IMG/VR virus record: IMGVR_UViG_3300044647_001322
Span: 1 to 25,079 of that record
Length of the DNA stretch: 25,079 bases
Reading direction: 5' to 3' (one strand)
From: a virus
The notes below the pieces were generated by a model. The model did no database searches and had not been told where the DNA came from. It worked only from the letters and a program-made list of their open reading frames with translations. The translations under genes were made by a program, and so were the position numbers. This document shows, one piece after another, positions 14,420 to 21,658 of this stretch (the first letter of the stretch is position 1; every line of letters starts with the position of its first letter).

Positions 14420-14591
14420 TACTTACTCCAATTCTATTAGGAGTTGAGTAGGCGCAGATACGGCTCGTTTTATTATCCAAAGCAAATTAAGGAAATAAAA
14501 GTCTTGACCGCCCTTCACAAGTGAAAGGAGTGGGGAATGAAAACAAAACCCCATTAAGGTCTTGTGTTAACGCCTACCCAACAATTTTAAG
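14420..14591. other. intergenic stretch inside early operon
   Basis: 172 nt with no well-supported gene. Minus strand has a possible -10 (GGATAATAA near 14470-14480), so an internal promoter for the sigma-4-like/WhiB block is plausible. It also holds a small dyad TTCAC-aa-GTGAA (14514-14525). A 43-codon frame on the minus strand ending near 14420 lacks a ribosome-binding site and is not called. Confidence 0.35.
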
Positions 14592-14768
14592 TTAGCGAGA
14601 AAGTGATCTCTTTTGTGTTTCTACGCAGTTATAGCAAAACCAAAGAATATCCTGAGAATAGTTATCAGTAATTGTTTTGCCATTATTGCGAACGCCTTGC
14701 TGACCGCATTGATCACATAAATCTAATTCGTGATCTTGAACTCGTCTAACAATTTCTACATATCCCAT
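14592..14768 (-). CDS. zinc-ribbon mini-protein, 58 aa
   Basis: MGYVEIVRRVQDHELDLC... with two CxxC pairs (CDQC and CYNC) about 25 residues apart, a classic zinc-ribbon layout. Its ATG follows the upstream stop directly (TAAATG). Basic C-terminus. Such ribbons bind nucleic acid or RNA polymerase; function unknown. Confidence 0.7.
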   Translation of the reverse strand: MGYVEIVRRVQDHELDLCDQCGQQGVRNNGKTITDNYSQDILWFCYNCVETQKRSLSR

Positions 14769-14927
14769 TTATTTACCCCCAAAATAACATTGATCAATAG
14801 TGCCAAAGCAATAGTGATCACCAACCCAACTGATGTGTGTTGCTAAATAATAAGTTCCAACCGCTAACGCACTCCAAAATAGAATACGAACTCCAGTTCG
14901 AACTCGATAATAAGTTTTTGATCTCAT
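14769..14927 (-). CDS. small single-pass membrane protein, 52 aa
   Basis: A basic N-terminus (MRSKTYYRVRTGVR) precedes one hydrophobic segment (ILFWSALAVGTYYLA), followed by a short tail with two Cys. The basic residues predict an inside N-terminus. ATG follows the HNH stop directly (TAAATG), with GGAG 7 nt upstream. A near-perfect LexA half-site pair, CGAACtccaGTTCGA, lies inside its coding region at 14887-14901, probably by chance. Role unknown. Confidence 0.65.
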   Translation of the reverse strand: MRSKTYYRVRTGVRILFWSALAVGTYYLATHISWVGDHYCFGTIDQCYFGGK

Positions 14928-15545
14928 TTATTTACTCCGTTCTAAATGTAGTTGGTATCTCCAACTATTTTGTTCTTGATGAGTTTTTATTCGGTGGCAA
15001 CTGGAACACCTAACAACGCACTTTTTAATTTCTGATTTAATTAATTTAGAAAGTTTGTTGCTACCAAGTGCAGTTCCGATATTAAACTTTTTACTGTGTA
15101 AGTGATCAAACTCTAAAGCCAGCACATTACTTTCACCACAATCAATACAAGGATTTTGTAATAAATAATTAAATACAAACTCCCTTACCTCTTTGTGGTT
15201 AGTTCTGTGTTTCTCCGCTTGTCTGATAGACACACAAGGCTTACAAGCCCCTTCATAGCCCTTATTACCGCTTGCGTGTGATTTAGGTTGAAAGCGAGAT
15301 AGTGATTTGATCTTGCGACAATAACTACAACGCCTTTTACCCTTAGCAAGTAAGTTTAATTTTTCTGCTTTGCGGGTTGATGAACCTTTACGCATTAGGG
15401 CAAAGCAAGATTTACACCTTGCCCTAACTTTGTATTTACCCTGCGTATGTTTATTAAACCGATTAAGTGGTAGAGCAGTAAAGCAACCTATACACACTTT
15501 AGTTTGTCTTGATTTAATTACGGACTTATTGGTAGCCACAAACAA
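14928..15545 (-). CDS. HNH endonuclease with two zinc-finger modules
   Basis: Up to 205 aa. Two repeated finger modules (CIGCFTALPLNRF...CKSC and CSYCRKIKSLSRF...CKPC) precede a C-terminal HNH domain with CIDC, LEFDHLHSKKF and CSSCHRIKTHQEQ. It cuts DNA, as a homing-type or phage-processing nuclease. The start is uncertain: TTG 15545 or GTG 15539 are available, overlapping the upstream gene by 22-28 nt, and neither has a good ribosome-binding site. Confidence 0.85.
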   Translation of the reverse strand: MFVATNKSVIKSRQTKVCIGCFTALPLNRFNKHTQGKYKVRARCKSCFALMRKGSSTRKAEKLNLLAKGKRRCSYCRKIKSLSRFQPKSHASGNKGYEGACKPCVSIRQAEKHRTNHKEVREFVFNYLLQNPCIDCGESNVLALEFDHLHSKKFNIGTALGSNKLSKLIKSEIKKCVVRCSSCHRIKTHQEQNSWRYQLHLERSK

Positions 15546-16252
15546 TCCAATCTAAGTGTCTTATATTTAAGATCACTATGGTTTGACGGAGTTAAATAAG
15601 CAACAATAAATCGGCTACCAGTTGTGGACACAATTTTGCCTTTACGCATACGCCCATGCGCTTGAATAAAGACTTGATCTCCAACATTAATGTTGTATGG
15701 ATTTTTTGTGTCGTAATAACCAATTCGTTCATCAGCAATAGAAATTAATTCATCTCTCACATTTACGATCTGTGAAAGTAAATCTAATCTCTTTTGGCAT
15801 TTTTTAATAACTTTATTTGGGTCAGTATCACCGCCATACATGTAAAGGGTGGCGCACTCACCTAACCAATTTAAGTTTTGTTTTGTATCGCCACTACCAC
15901 CGATTTCATAAGCAATACTTTCGTAATAAACAAACGATTTAACATCATTCATGTATCCACTAATATCACTATCAGCCAAATAACTTGAACTTGTATTTCC
16001 ATTTAAGTCCAAAACTGTCCTGAACTCATAATTAAAACCAAGAATTATTAATTGAAAACCTTTGTAGATTTGTTCATCAAAAGTTATATCAATTAATTTG
16101 TGTTGGGTTAATAGATCAAACTTATTGCGAGTGTGTGGTTGCCAAATTGAAGTGCTGGTTTCCCCAACACTCCAATAGGCATCTTTGGTATCAAACTTAG
16201 TTTTTAATCGTTCAAGATAAAAACTATCTTTAGTTTTAGTTTGTGTAGTCAT
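15518..16252 (-). CDS. conserved hypothetical protein with C-terminal SH3/KOW-like part
   Basis: A 244-aa soluble protein. The middle is helical (KKCQKRLDLLSQIVNVRDEL); the C-terminal part, NVGDQVFIQAHGRMRKGKI then FIVAYLTPS, reads like a small beta-barrel (SH3/KOW-type) seen in phage proteins. It overlaps its upstream neighbour by one base (TAATG) and the HNH gene by about 28 nt. No catalytic residues recognised. Confidence 0.65.
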   Translation of the reverse strand: MTTQTKTKDSFYLERLKTKFDTKDAYWSVGETSTSIWQPHTRNKFDLLTQHKLIDITFDEQIYKGFQLIILGFNYEFRTVLDLNGNTSSSYLADSDISGYMNDVKSFVYYESIAYEIGGSGDTKQNLNWLGECATLYMYGGDTDPNKVIKKCQKRLDLLSQIVNVRDELISIADERIGYYDTKNPYNINVGDQVFIQAHGRMRKGKIVSTTGSRFIVAYLTPSNHSDLKYKTLRLDCLWLPISP

Positions 16253-16872
16253 TAACCCACCAAGTCTTTTGCTTCAAGAACTTTCTCGATTAATATGCTC
16301 ATAGTTTTGAGATCAATACTCATCTCTGAAACTTCAATGTAGTTATCTCCAACTCGGCGATTGCGTTGATCAACTGTGATGTTGTTAGCACGATCACCAA
16401 GAATTGTTTTAAGAGATGCAATTAAAGAAGCAGAAACTCTTTCGTGATATTCCCTTGCTTCTTTTTGTTTGCGATCACGCTCTTTTTGTTCCGCTTCTTG
16501 CTTTTGGCGTTCCAGTAATTCTTGTTGCTCTCTTTGCGCCCACTTTGGTTCAAGAGTTTCATACTCAGCAACAATATCTTGTGGTCTAGCCAACCAAAAA
16601 ATAGTTGTCTGTGCTTGTCCGTTAGTTTTGTAATCATCAGAACAAACTAAATAACCAACATTACGAGAACCTTTATTTGCTGGCGCAAAAGCCTGATCAT
16701 CTTGTTTATCTGATCTATAAACTTTGTATTCATATTTAGAACTAGATACAAGAGTTGCTTTAGCAACATGGTTGCGTTGAACACGATCAGGATTTTTCTT
16801 ATCTGATGAGGAATAATCCCATGCTGGAATTACGCCATAGTTAGTTCCTACTTTTAGTTCTGCGGATTTCAT
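16252..16872 (-). CDS. conserved hypothetical protein with coiled coil
   Basis: A 206-aa protein. The N-terminal half is a beta-rich domain (VGTNYGVIPAWDY), followed by a strongly charged helix around residues 110-145, rich in Gln, Glu, Lys and Arg (coiled coil), then a C-terminal domain. The start has a GGAGAATAAATAAATG context shared with several genes in this operon. It sits after MoxR and VWA with a hairpin in between. Function unknown. Confidence 0.65.
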   Translation of the reverse strand: MKSAELKVGTNYGVIPAWDYSSSDKKNPDRVQRNHVAKATLVSSSKYEYKVYRSDKQDDQAFAPANKGSRNVGYLVCSDDYKTNGQAQTTIFWLARPQDIVAEYETLEPKWAQREQQELLERQKQEAEQKERDRKQKEAREYHERVSASLIASLKTILGDRANNITVDQRNRRVGDNYIEVSEMSIDLKTMSILIEKVLEAKDLVG

Positions 16873-16896
16873 TTATTTATTCTCCTTAGTTAGAAG

Positions 16897-16928
16897 GGTG
16901 GAACATAGCCCCCCGACCATGTTCCACC
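16897..16928 (-). repeat. intercistronic hairpin GGTGGAACAT/ATGTTCCACC
   Basis: Perfect 10-bp arms (16897-16906 and 16919-16928) with a 12-nt loop fill the gap between the VWA stop and the next start. No T tract follows, so RNA processing, partial termination or protein binding is as likely as termination. The core TGGAACA also occurs near 12.03, 20.80, 21.19, 21.25 and 21.46 kb. Confidence 0.65.
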
Positions 16929-16939
16929 ACATTTATTTA

Positions 16940-18820
16940 TTAAGCGTTAACTAATCGCCGACTAATCGCATACTTAACGATTGATTTAGCCATGCTAATT
17001 AAGTTAAGGGGATTATTTACAATCGCACCAATTTCGCAATAGTGTGATTTTTCCTGATCAAGTTTTACTAATTCATTTTGATCAGCGATATATGCAAAAG
17101 CAGTTAATACACCAGCATTACCTAGTTTTTTAATTGCTTCATCATTTTCTCTAACGGAATGGTGTTCCCATTCTCCGTCAGTAATAGCAAAGAAAATACG
17201 AACTGGCTTTTCAGTTTCAGCAAGTATTTTAGTTGCGTAAGTGATTGCTTCGGTTGGATTAGTTCCACCCTGAGAGCCAGCATTACGAATTACACCAGTT
17301 GCTTTTTCATCAGCACGATACAAAACATTTGTAGCCGTATTGAATGTAATTACTGTGGTGTTTGCGTTAATGCGATCTAATGCTCTTTTAATCGCATACA
17401 TAGCCCGATAAGCAGAAGTTTCTTTACTGCCACTCATTGAACCTGAATTGTCTAAAAGGATTACGCACTCGATCTCTGTGGCATCATCTTGACCTTCTGC
17501 CCATTGATCAAAGATCGTATCTAAATCATCACCACGCATATATCTATGCGCCTGTAAGCGACCCTGTGATTGATATTTATTCCAAGCAGGGTCAAAGGTT
17601 GCTTTTAATCTTTCTAACTCTCTACTAAAAGATAGAGATGCTTGGAAAGTTTTAGCATCAGGAGTTTGATTATGATACCGAGATTTTTGTGGCTCTTTAG
17701 AATTATTAGTAGCAAGAGAAGGTAAGCCACCAATTTGTCTAATGATGTCGTTGATTTCGTTAGCAATCTGTTGATTATCTAATATGTTATTTAACATATC
17801 TGATAAAGCAGATTGATCATCAGGAGTTTGATTACCAGCAGTTTTACCATTACCAGTATTTTTATTTTGATCTGTTAAATCAATTTCAATTACTGGTTCT
17901 GATTTTAATTGTTCTGCCAATTTAGCATCATCTTTAATAGGTTTTGTTTTAGCCCTATCACGATCACGCTTTTGTTGAATTGGTGGAACTGGGCGAGATA
18001 TTGATGAACTCTCTATGCCTTCACTTGGTCTATCACCATGACCGAATGGAGATTTAATTGAGATCATAACTTTCTTGCCACCTTCACCAAGTAAATCTTT
18101 TTCCCAATCCGCTAATCCGTTTTGGGGAACTTCTTGTTTTGGCATTAACGCATCAAATCGTTTGATTAAATCTTTTGCTAATTCAGTATCGTCAGGAAAA
18201 ACTAATACACGATACTGGTCAACAATTTCGCAGATTTCATCTAATTGATCTTGGAACTTATATGCGTTGCGTGATCGTGCCAACAATTCAGTTGGTAGAT
18301 ATTGCCGACCACGCAATAAGCCGTAAGAAGTTTCAAATGCTTGTGGGTCGTCAACAAAGTGAATAAGTATTGTTGAAGTGAACCAATCAATCGTTGAGGG
18401 ATAGCGAGTTGTAAATAGAGTTTCAATTCGCTGATCATCTAACGCATTGTAAGCAAATAAATAATCCATATCTCTACACCATTCAAAGATTTCAGAACCT
18501 TCTCTTGGTGTGTAAAGAATGTGGCTAACTTCATGTAGATCAAGACCACGCAAACCAGCAATCTCTTTTGGAGTATTTAGATTGCCAAGTAATCGTGAAT
18601 TAAAACAAACATGAGAAGCACCTGACCAAGCAGGTGCGTTGATCTCTGCATGTTCAACTTTAACTTCAACCTTACGAAGTGTTAATGCAGAATTAACTCT
18701 GCCAAAGAATTGAGTAAATCGTTCAATCCTTTGGCGTTTAATTTCCGCTTCCTGCTTCTCCTTATTTTTTAGATTAGATTGAGTTAGAGCCTCATCTAAA
18801 TCTAAGAATGGATATTCCAT
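16940..18820 (-). CDS. VWA-domain protein with HExxH, CobT-like partner of MoxR ATPase
   Basis: A 626-aa cytosolic-type protein. Near the N-terminus is LDLHEVSHILYTP (H96, E97, H100), a zinc metallopeptidase-type motif, followed by NALDDQRIETL (125-135), which can supply the third ligand. The middle is a long low-complexity linker rich in Gln, Lys, Asp and Pro. The C-terminal third is a von Willebrand A domain with an intact MIDAS: DNSGSMSG near residue 458, then GGTNPTEA and ITDGEWE. It follows the MoxR-like ATPase by 14 nt, the standard pairing in which the ATPase acts on, or through, the VWA partner (as in CobS/CobT). The target is unknown. Confidence 0.85.
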   Translation of the reverse strand: MEYPFLDLDEALTQSNLKNKEKQEAEIKRQRIERFTQFFGRVNSALTLRKVEVKVEHAEINAPAWSGASHVCFNSRLLGNLNTPKEIAGLRGLDLHEVSHILYTPREGSEIFEWCRDMDYLFAYNALDDQRIETLFTTRYPSTIDWFTSTILIHFVDDPQAFETSYGLLRGRQYLPTELLARSRNAYKFQDQLDEICEIVDQYRVLVFPDDTELAKDLIKRFDALMPKQEVPQNGLADWEKDLLGEGGKKVMISIKSPFGHGDRPSEGIESSSISRPVPPIQQKRDRDRAKTKPIKDDAKLAEQLKSEPVIEIDLTDQNKNTGNGKTAGNQTPDDQSALSDMLNNILDNQQIANEINDIIRQIGGLPSLATNNSKEPQKSRYHNQTPDAKTFQASLSFSRELERLKATFDPAWNKYQSQGRLQAHRYMRGDDLDTIFDQWAEGQDDATEIECVILLDNSGSMSGSKETSAYRAMYAIKRALDRINANTTVITFNTATNVLYRADEKATGVIRNAGSQGGTNPTEAITYATKILAETEKPVRIFFAITDGEWEHHSVRENDEAIKKLGNAGVLTAFAYIADQNELVKLDQEKSHYCEIGAIVNNPLNLISMAKSIVKYAISRRLVNA

Positions 18821-18834
18821 TTATTTATTCCTAA

Positions 18835-19698
18835 CTAAGCGTTAACTGGTTCAAGTAATCCGAGATCGGATTTGATGTTGTATTCGCTACCTTCTAGCAA
18901 CATACGAACTGCTGGCTTCTCATCATCAGCAAAGTTATTAACAAACACTTCACTCGCAAACTCATAAGAAAGACCCTTAGCAAGTTTCTCGAATGTTTTT
19001 AAGATACGAGTTGATACTGGGGTTTCAAATATGGTTGATGAATTAGAAACATCATTAGCACGAAGCGTTGAACGCATACCATTAGCAAGTTCCAGTAATG
19101 AACCTGAACTAAGGATTTGTTTTTCAATCTTTGTGTCGTAGTTGTAAGTTAACTTAATTGCGAAGCGATCTTTCCAAGCCTCATTAAGTAATTGAGTTCC
19201 ACGATAGTTAGGGTTCATATCAGCAACCACTAATAGATCAGGGTGAGCATGGATAACTTCGTTGTCGTGGCTCATCAATGTAATTGATCGGCGATCATCT
19301 AACAAACTCATTAGATATTGTGAAAGATTTTTTGGTGCGTTATTTAATTCATTAATTAATAACACGCCACCTTCACGAACGATCTTTGTTATTGCGCCGT
19401 CAATCCACTTTAACTCGCCCTTGCTATCAGGGAATAAACCACCAGTTAATTGTGTGAAATCGAGTGCGTTATTAGAAGGAACTGCAAAGAAGTTCATTTT
19501 GCGTTTTGATGCGTAAGCCATAGCGGAAGTTGTTTTACCAGTTCCAGCATCACCTTCAATTAACACATTCATTTTGTTTTCAAGTGAATAGTCATACATT
19601 TGAGTTTCGGTAATACCGCCACCGAAAGATCGTTCAATGTAATGCCCAGTTTGTTCCAGCGAAGGAACAAAGAAGGATTTGTTATTTGTTGTAGTCAT
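18835..19698 (-). CDS. MoxR/CobS-like AAA+ ATPase
   Basis: A 287-aa ATPase with Walker A GDAGTGKT (49-56), Walker B as LLINELNNAP (113-122), where Asn116 replaces the usual Asp before the catalytic Glu117, sensor-1 ADMNPNYRG (N162) and an Arg-finger region NEAWKDRF (R178). MoxR-family proteins work as hexameric remodelling machines with VWA partners, here the next gene. It is preceded by a 93-nt gap holding a 12-bp hairpin. The Walker B change may slow hydrolysis or be tolerated; the ATPase itself looks intact. Confidence 0.9.
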   Translation of the reverse strand: MTTTNNKSFFVPSLEQTGHYIERSFGGGITETQMYDYSLENKMNVLIEGDAGTGKTTSAMAYASKRKMNFFAVPSNNALDFTQLTGGLFPDSKGELKWIDGAITKIVREGGVLLINELNNAPKNLSQYLMSLLDDRRSITLMSHDNEVIHAHPDLLVVADMNPNYRGTQLLNEAWKDRFAIKLTYNYDTKIEKQILSSGSLLELANGMRSTLRANDVSNSSTIFETPVSTRILKTFEKLAKGLSYEFASEVFVNNFADDEKPAVRMLLEGSEYNIKSDLGLLEPVNA

Positions 19699-19748
19699 TT
19701 TGTTTTCCGTTTCTGTTAGTTGTTAGTTTGTATTACTGGGGAATTGAA

Positions 19749-19785
19749 TTGTGTTAGTGAAAGCCAAAATCAATCACTAACACAA
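19749..19785 (-). repeat. intercistronic hairpin TTGTGTTAGTGA/TCACTAACACAA
   Basis: Perfect 12-bp arms at 19749-19760 and 19774-19785 with a 13-nt loop, in the gap before MoxR on the minus strand. It may tune expression of the MoxR-VWA pair by attenuation or RNA processing. Confidence 0.65.
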
Positions 19786-19791
19786 ACTTAT

Positions 19792-20076
19792 TTATTTGTA
19801 TTCAGGTATTACCACATCAGGGTTTTTTTCAATGATCTCTGATGCGATTGCAACATCATCAAGTTGATCGTTTATCAACTCGATAAAAGTTTTTTGTTCA
19901 GCCACTTTGGTATCAAGGATAACTTCAACCTGATTAAACAAAGAGATTGCGGTTTCAATAAAGAACTCAGGAACTTCTAATTCCTTCATCTTTATTATTG
20001 TGGTTTTTAATGCGGTGCATAACAACCCAACTTCATCATAAGTTAGATCATCAATAACCATTTTTTTGTTTTCCAT
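19792..20076 (-). CDS. hypothetical acidic helical protein, 94 aa
   Basis: An acidic, mostly helical soluble protein starting MENKKMVIDDLTYDEVG. Its ATG follows the upstream stop directly (TAAATG), with AAAGGA inside the end of that gene as ribosome-binding site. One Cys; no family recognised. Second gene of the early operon. Confidence 0.65.
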   Translation of the reverse strand: MENKKMVIDDLTYDEVGLLCTALKTTIIKMKELEVPEFFIETAISLFNQVEVILDTKVAEQKTFIELINDQLDDVAIASEIIEKNPDVVIPEYK

Positions 20077-20259
20077 TTATTTTAGTCCTTTGACTATTTT
20101 GTTGATGTTTAAGTTTTTCAAAACATCAAGAGTGTAGTTATCGGAACGAGTAGAAAAGAACCGAGTTCCATTAGATAGAACGAGATCAATTTGGTTAATT
20201 GAGATTGTTCCAGTAGCAACGATATTTCCGTTTGTATCTATATATGTATTTGTTTTCAT
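20077..20259 (-). CDS. hypothetical protein, 60 aa, first gene of early operon
   Basis: A small beta-rich protein (MKTNTYIDTNGNIVATG) with a basic C-terminus. Start supported by AAAAGGAATAAGTAATG. It is the promoter-proximal gene after the operator-like region 20312-20380. No family recognised; first genes of early operons often encode host-takeover or regulatory proteins, but this is inference. Confidence 0.6.
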   Translation of the reverse strand: MKTNTYIDTNGNIVATGTISINQIDLVLSNGTRFFSTRSDNYTLDVLKNLNINKIVKGLK

Positions 20260-20311
20260 TACTTATTCCTTTTGTTAGGGGGAAGGAATTAAGTTCTATA
20301 TTAAGTTGTAT

Positions 20312-20330
20312 TGAATACACTATGTATTCA
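20312..20330. promoter_or_regulatory. operator-like dyad TGAATACA-CTA-TGTATTCA
   Basis: A perfect 8+3+8 palindrome 53 nt upstream of the first early gene, where a promoter is expected. The shape fits a dimeric repressor site. No phage repressor gene was recognised in the window. Confidence 0.6.
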
Positions 20331-20333
20331 CCA

Positions 20334-20380
20334 CTATTACTGGTAAAGATAATTCGCAGATTATTTATTGCCAGTAATAG
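20334..20380. repeat. 10-bp inverted repeat CTATTACTGG/CCAGTAATAG
   Basis: Perfect arms at 20334-20343 and 20371-20380, 27 nt apart, next to the palindrome. CCAGTAATA also appears near 21147. Likely part of the early control region. Confidence 0.55.
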
Positions 20381-20649
20381 CAGAAAACACATATAGCAAT
20401 ATGTTTATTTTATTTATTATTAATTAACTTCTTAGTGCTTAGATCAGATTGGATACTGTCGGCATTTGTTATTAACAAAACTATCCATGATTAATTAATA
20501 GAAAACATATTGATTATGTTTGCCTAATTCTCTATGTAATTAATAGTTGATTGATTTGCTATCACCTTAATAAGTTCCCGAAGGATTTAATGACTTATTA
20601 AGTTCACTAGAGTTCAATCTCTATCTAGGCTTTTTTCACTTGAAAATTA

Positions 20650-20686
20650 TTGATCTTTTGCCCCTAGAGGTTTCTAAAAAGATCAA
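20650..20686. repeat. 10-bp inverted repeat TTGATCTTTT/AAAAGATCAA
   Basis: Perfect arms at 20650-20659 and 20677-20686 with a 17-nt loop. The left arm ends in T4 and the right begins with A4; it could be a bidirectional terminator or a protein site. Confidence 0.5.
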
Positions 20687-20829
20687 ACTTTTATCGTCGT
20701 GTGCCTGACCACAGCGTAGCAGAAAATCCAGTTGACCTTGATCACCTGATAAGAGCGAGTTCTAGCGTGGGTAATATGTCCGAATTGCCCGATTGAGCGT
20801 GGAACACGCTGGCTCATGGCTGGCTGATC

Positions 20830-20865
20830 GGGGTTTGGGTGGGGTGATCGGGTCTAAATGGGGGG
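20830..20865 (+). other. G-quadruplex-capable tract
   Basis: Five runs of three or more G (20830-20833, 20837-20839, 20841-20844, 20850-20852, 20860-20865) with loops of 3, 1, 5 and 7 nt. The first four satisfy the usual G3+N1-7 rule. This is striking in an AT-rich genome. Confidence 0.6.
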
Positions 20866-20967
20866 TAGAAGGCTAGAAAGCCCCCTAGAAGCCCGATTAG
20901 GGCTATCTGAGCGTGAGAGCCTGAGCGTGGGGGCTAACTGGCGATCTCGGAACTGGAACTAACTATC

Positions 20968-20983
20968 TCGAACACCCGTTCGA
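20968..20983. promoter_or_regulatory. LexA/SOS box TCGAAC-N4-GTTCGA
   Basis: TCGAACACCCGTTCGA is a perfect match to the actinobacterial LexA-binding consensus as known from mycobacteria. It lies in the control region between the early operon and the tRNA gene. It suggests that host LexA represses or times phage transcription. No start codon lies close enough to assign a target gene. Confidence 0.7.
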
Positions 20984-21025
20984 AATTGCGAACTTACTCA
21001 TGGTGGCGGTGGCGGTGGTGGAAGC

Positions 21026-21070
21026 AAGTTAGTTGCGAACTAACTTTAATGGGCGTGCATGAAGTTAGTT
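21026..21070. repeat. AAGTTAGTT repeats, control-region cluster
   Basis: AAGTTAGTT (21026-21034), GCG, AACTAACTT (21038-21046) form a perfect hairpin; another AAGTTAGTT is at 21062-21070. Near copies lie at 20957-20965 and 21424-21432. Same 9-mer as around the integrase block. Confidence 0.75.
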
Positions 21071-21189
21071 AGTTAAGTGTGTGCGCCTTGTGAGAGATGT
21101 TTAGTTATTTAATTATGTGGGAAATTGCGCCCGAATTGTTTTTTTCCAGTAATAACTAATAGAGATATAAGAGAGAGAGATAGATAGAT

Positions 21190-21261
21190 ACATGTTCCAT
21201 GTTTATTAATAGTTAATAGTTATGTGATGCCAAGAGATACTAATTGCTACATGGAACATGT
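21190..21261. repeat. 13-bp inverted repeat ACATGTTCCATGT/ACATGGAACATGT
   Basis: Exact inverted copies at 21190-21202 and 21249-21261, 46 nt apart, each with an internal dyad (ACATG...CATGT). The shared core TGGAACA recurs elsewhere in non-coding DNA of the window. Confidence 0.65.
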
Positions 21262-21640
21262 GGCTATGTAGTGATGCGTATGCGTTTGGTTATGTGAGTT
21301 ATTACAAGGAGAGAAGGCACTAGGTAATAGTGATGTATTGATCTGATAACAACTCGGAGAGTTGGCTAATAGGCTGGTGGTATCCGTATTAACAAACTGT
21401 TGCCGTAGTCAGTAGCCAAACGCTAGTTAGTTGTGCCGTCATCAAATAGTCATCAAGCCATGTGGAACACATAGTTATTGAGCGCATGTTAACAAGATCG
21501 CACCTGATTAATAGTCAGGGGAGATTGTTAACACTAATAAATTGCTAAGACCCCCCCACCATTAAGCGTGAGCGCACAGGGGACCCCCCAGGTTGGAGAC
21601 ATGGTTGACGTGTTTGAGCCAAAGCAGTAGCCAAAAGAGG

Positions 21641-21648
21641 TCTAGGAT
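21641..21648 (+). promoter_or_regulatory. candidate -10 box for tRNA-Gly (TCTAGGAT)
   Basis: TAGGAT ends 10 nt before the mature tRNA 5' end, giving a start near 21655. It is preceded by CAGTAGCCA, as upstream of 22249. Confidence 0.5.
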
Positions 21649-21658
21649 GAGGTCATAT

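Larger units (their letters stand above)
20400..21640. other. 1.2-kb non-coding control region
   Basis: No frame here has a start, ribosome-binding site and plausible protein. It begins very AT-rich (20400-20560), then becomes GC-richer with G runs, and holds dyads, AAGTTAGTT repeats, a LexA box, GA/GATA microsatellite (about 21163-21190) and GGTGGC repeats (about 21000-21020). Early promoter functions are expected; an origin or attachment site is possible but unproven. Confidence 0.6.

Noticed and set aside
14887-14901. Second LexA-like site CGAACtccaGTTCGA
   Set aside because: It lies inside a coding region, misses one consensus base and is not near a promoter; chance is likely.
20700-20850. 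44-codon minus-strand frame starting MSQRVPRS
   Set aside because: No ribosome-binding site, unusual composition, and it runs through the dyads of the control region.
21163-21190. GA/GATA repeats as a CRISPR or iteron array
   Set aside because: Units are 2-4 nt without spacers; a simple microsatellite. No CRISPR array was seen anywhere in the window.
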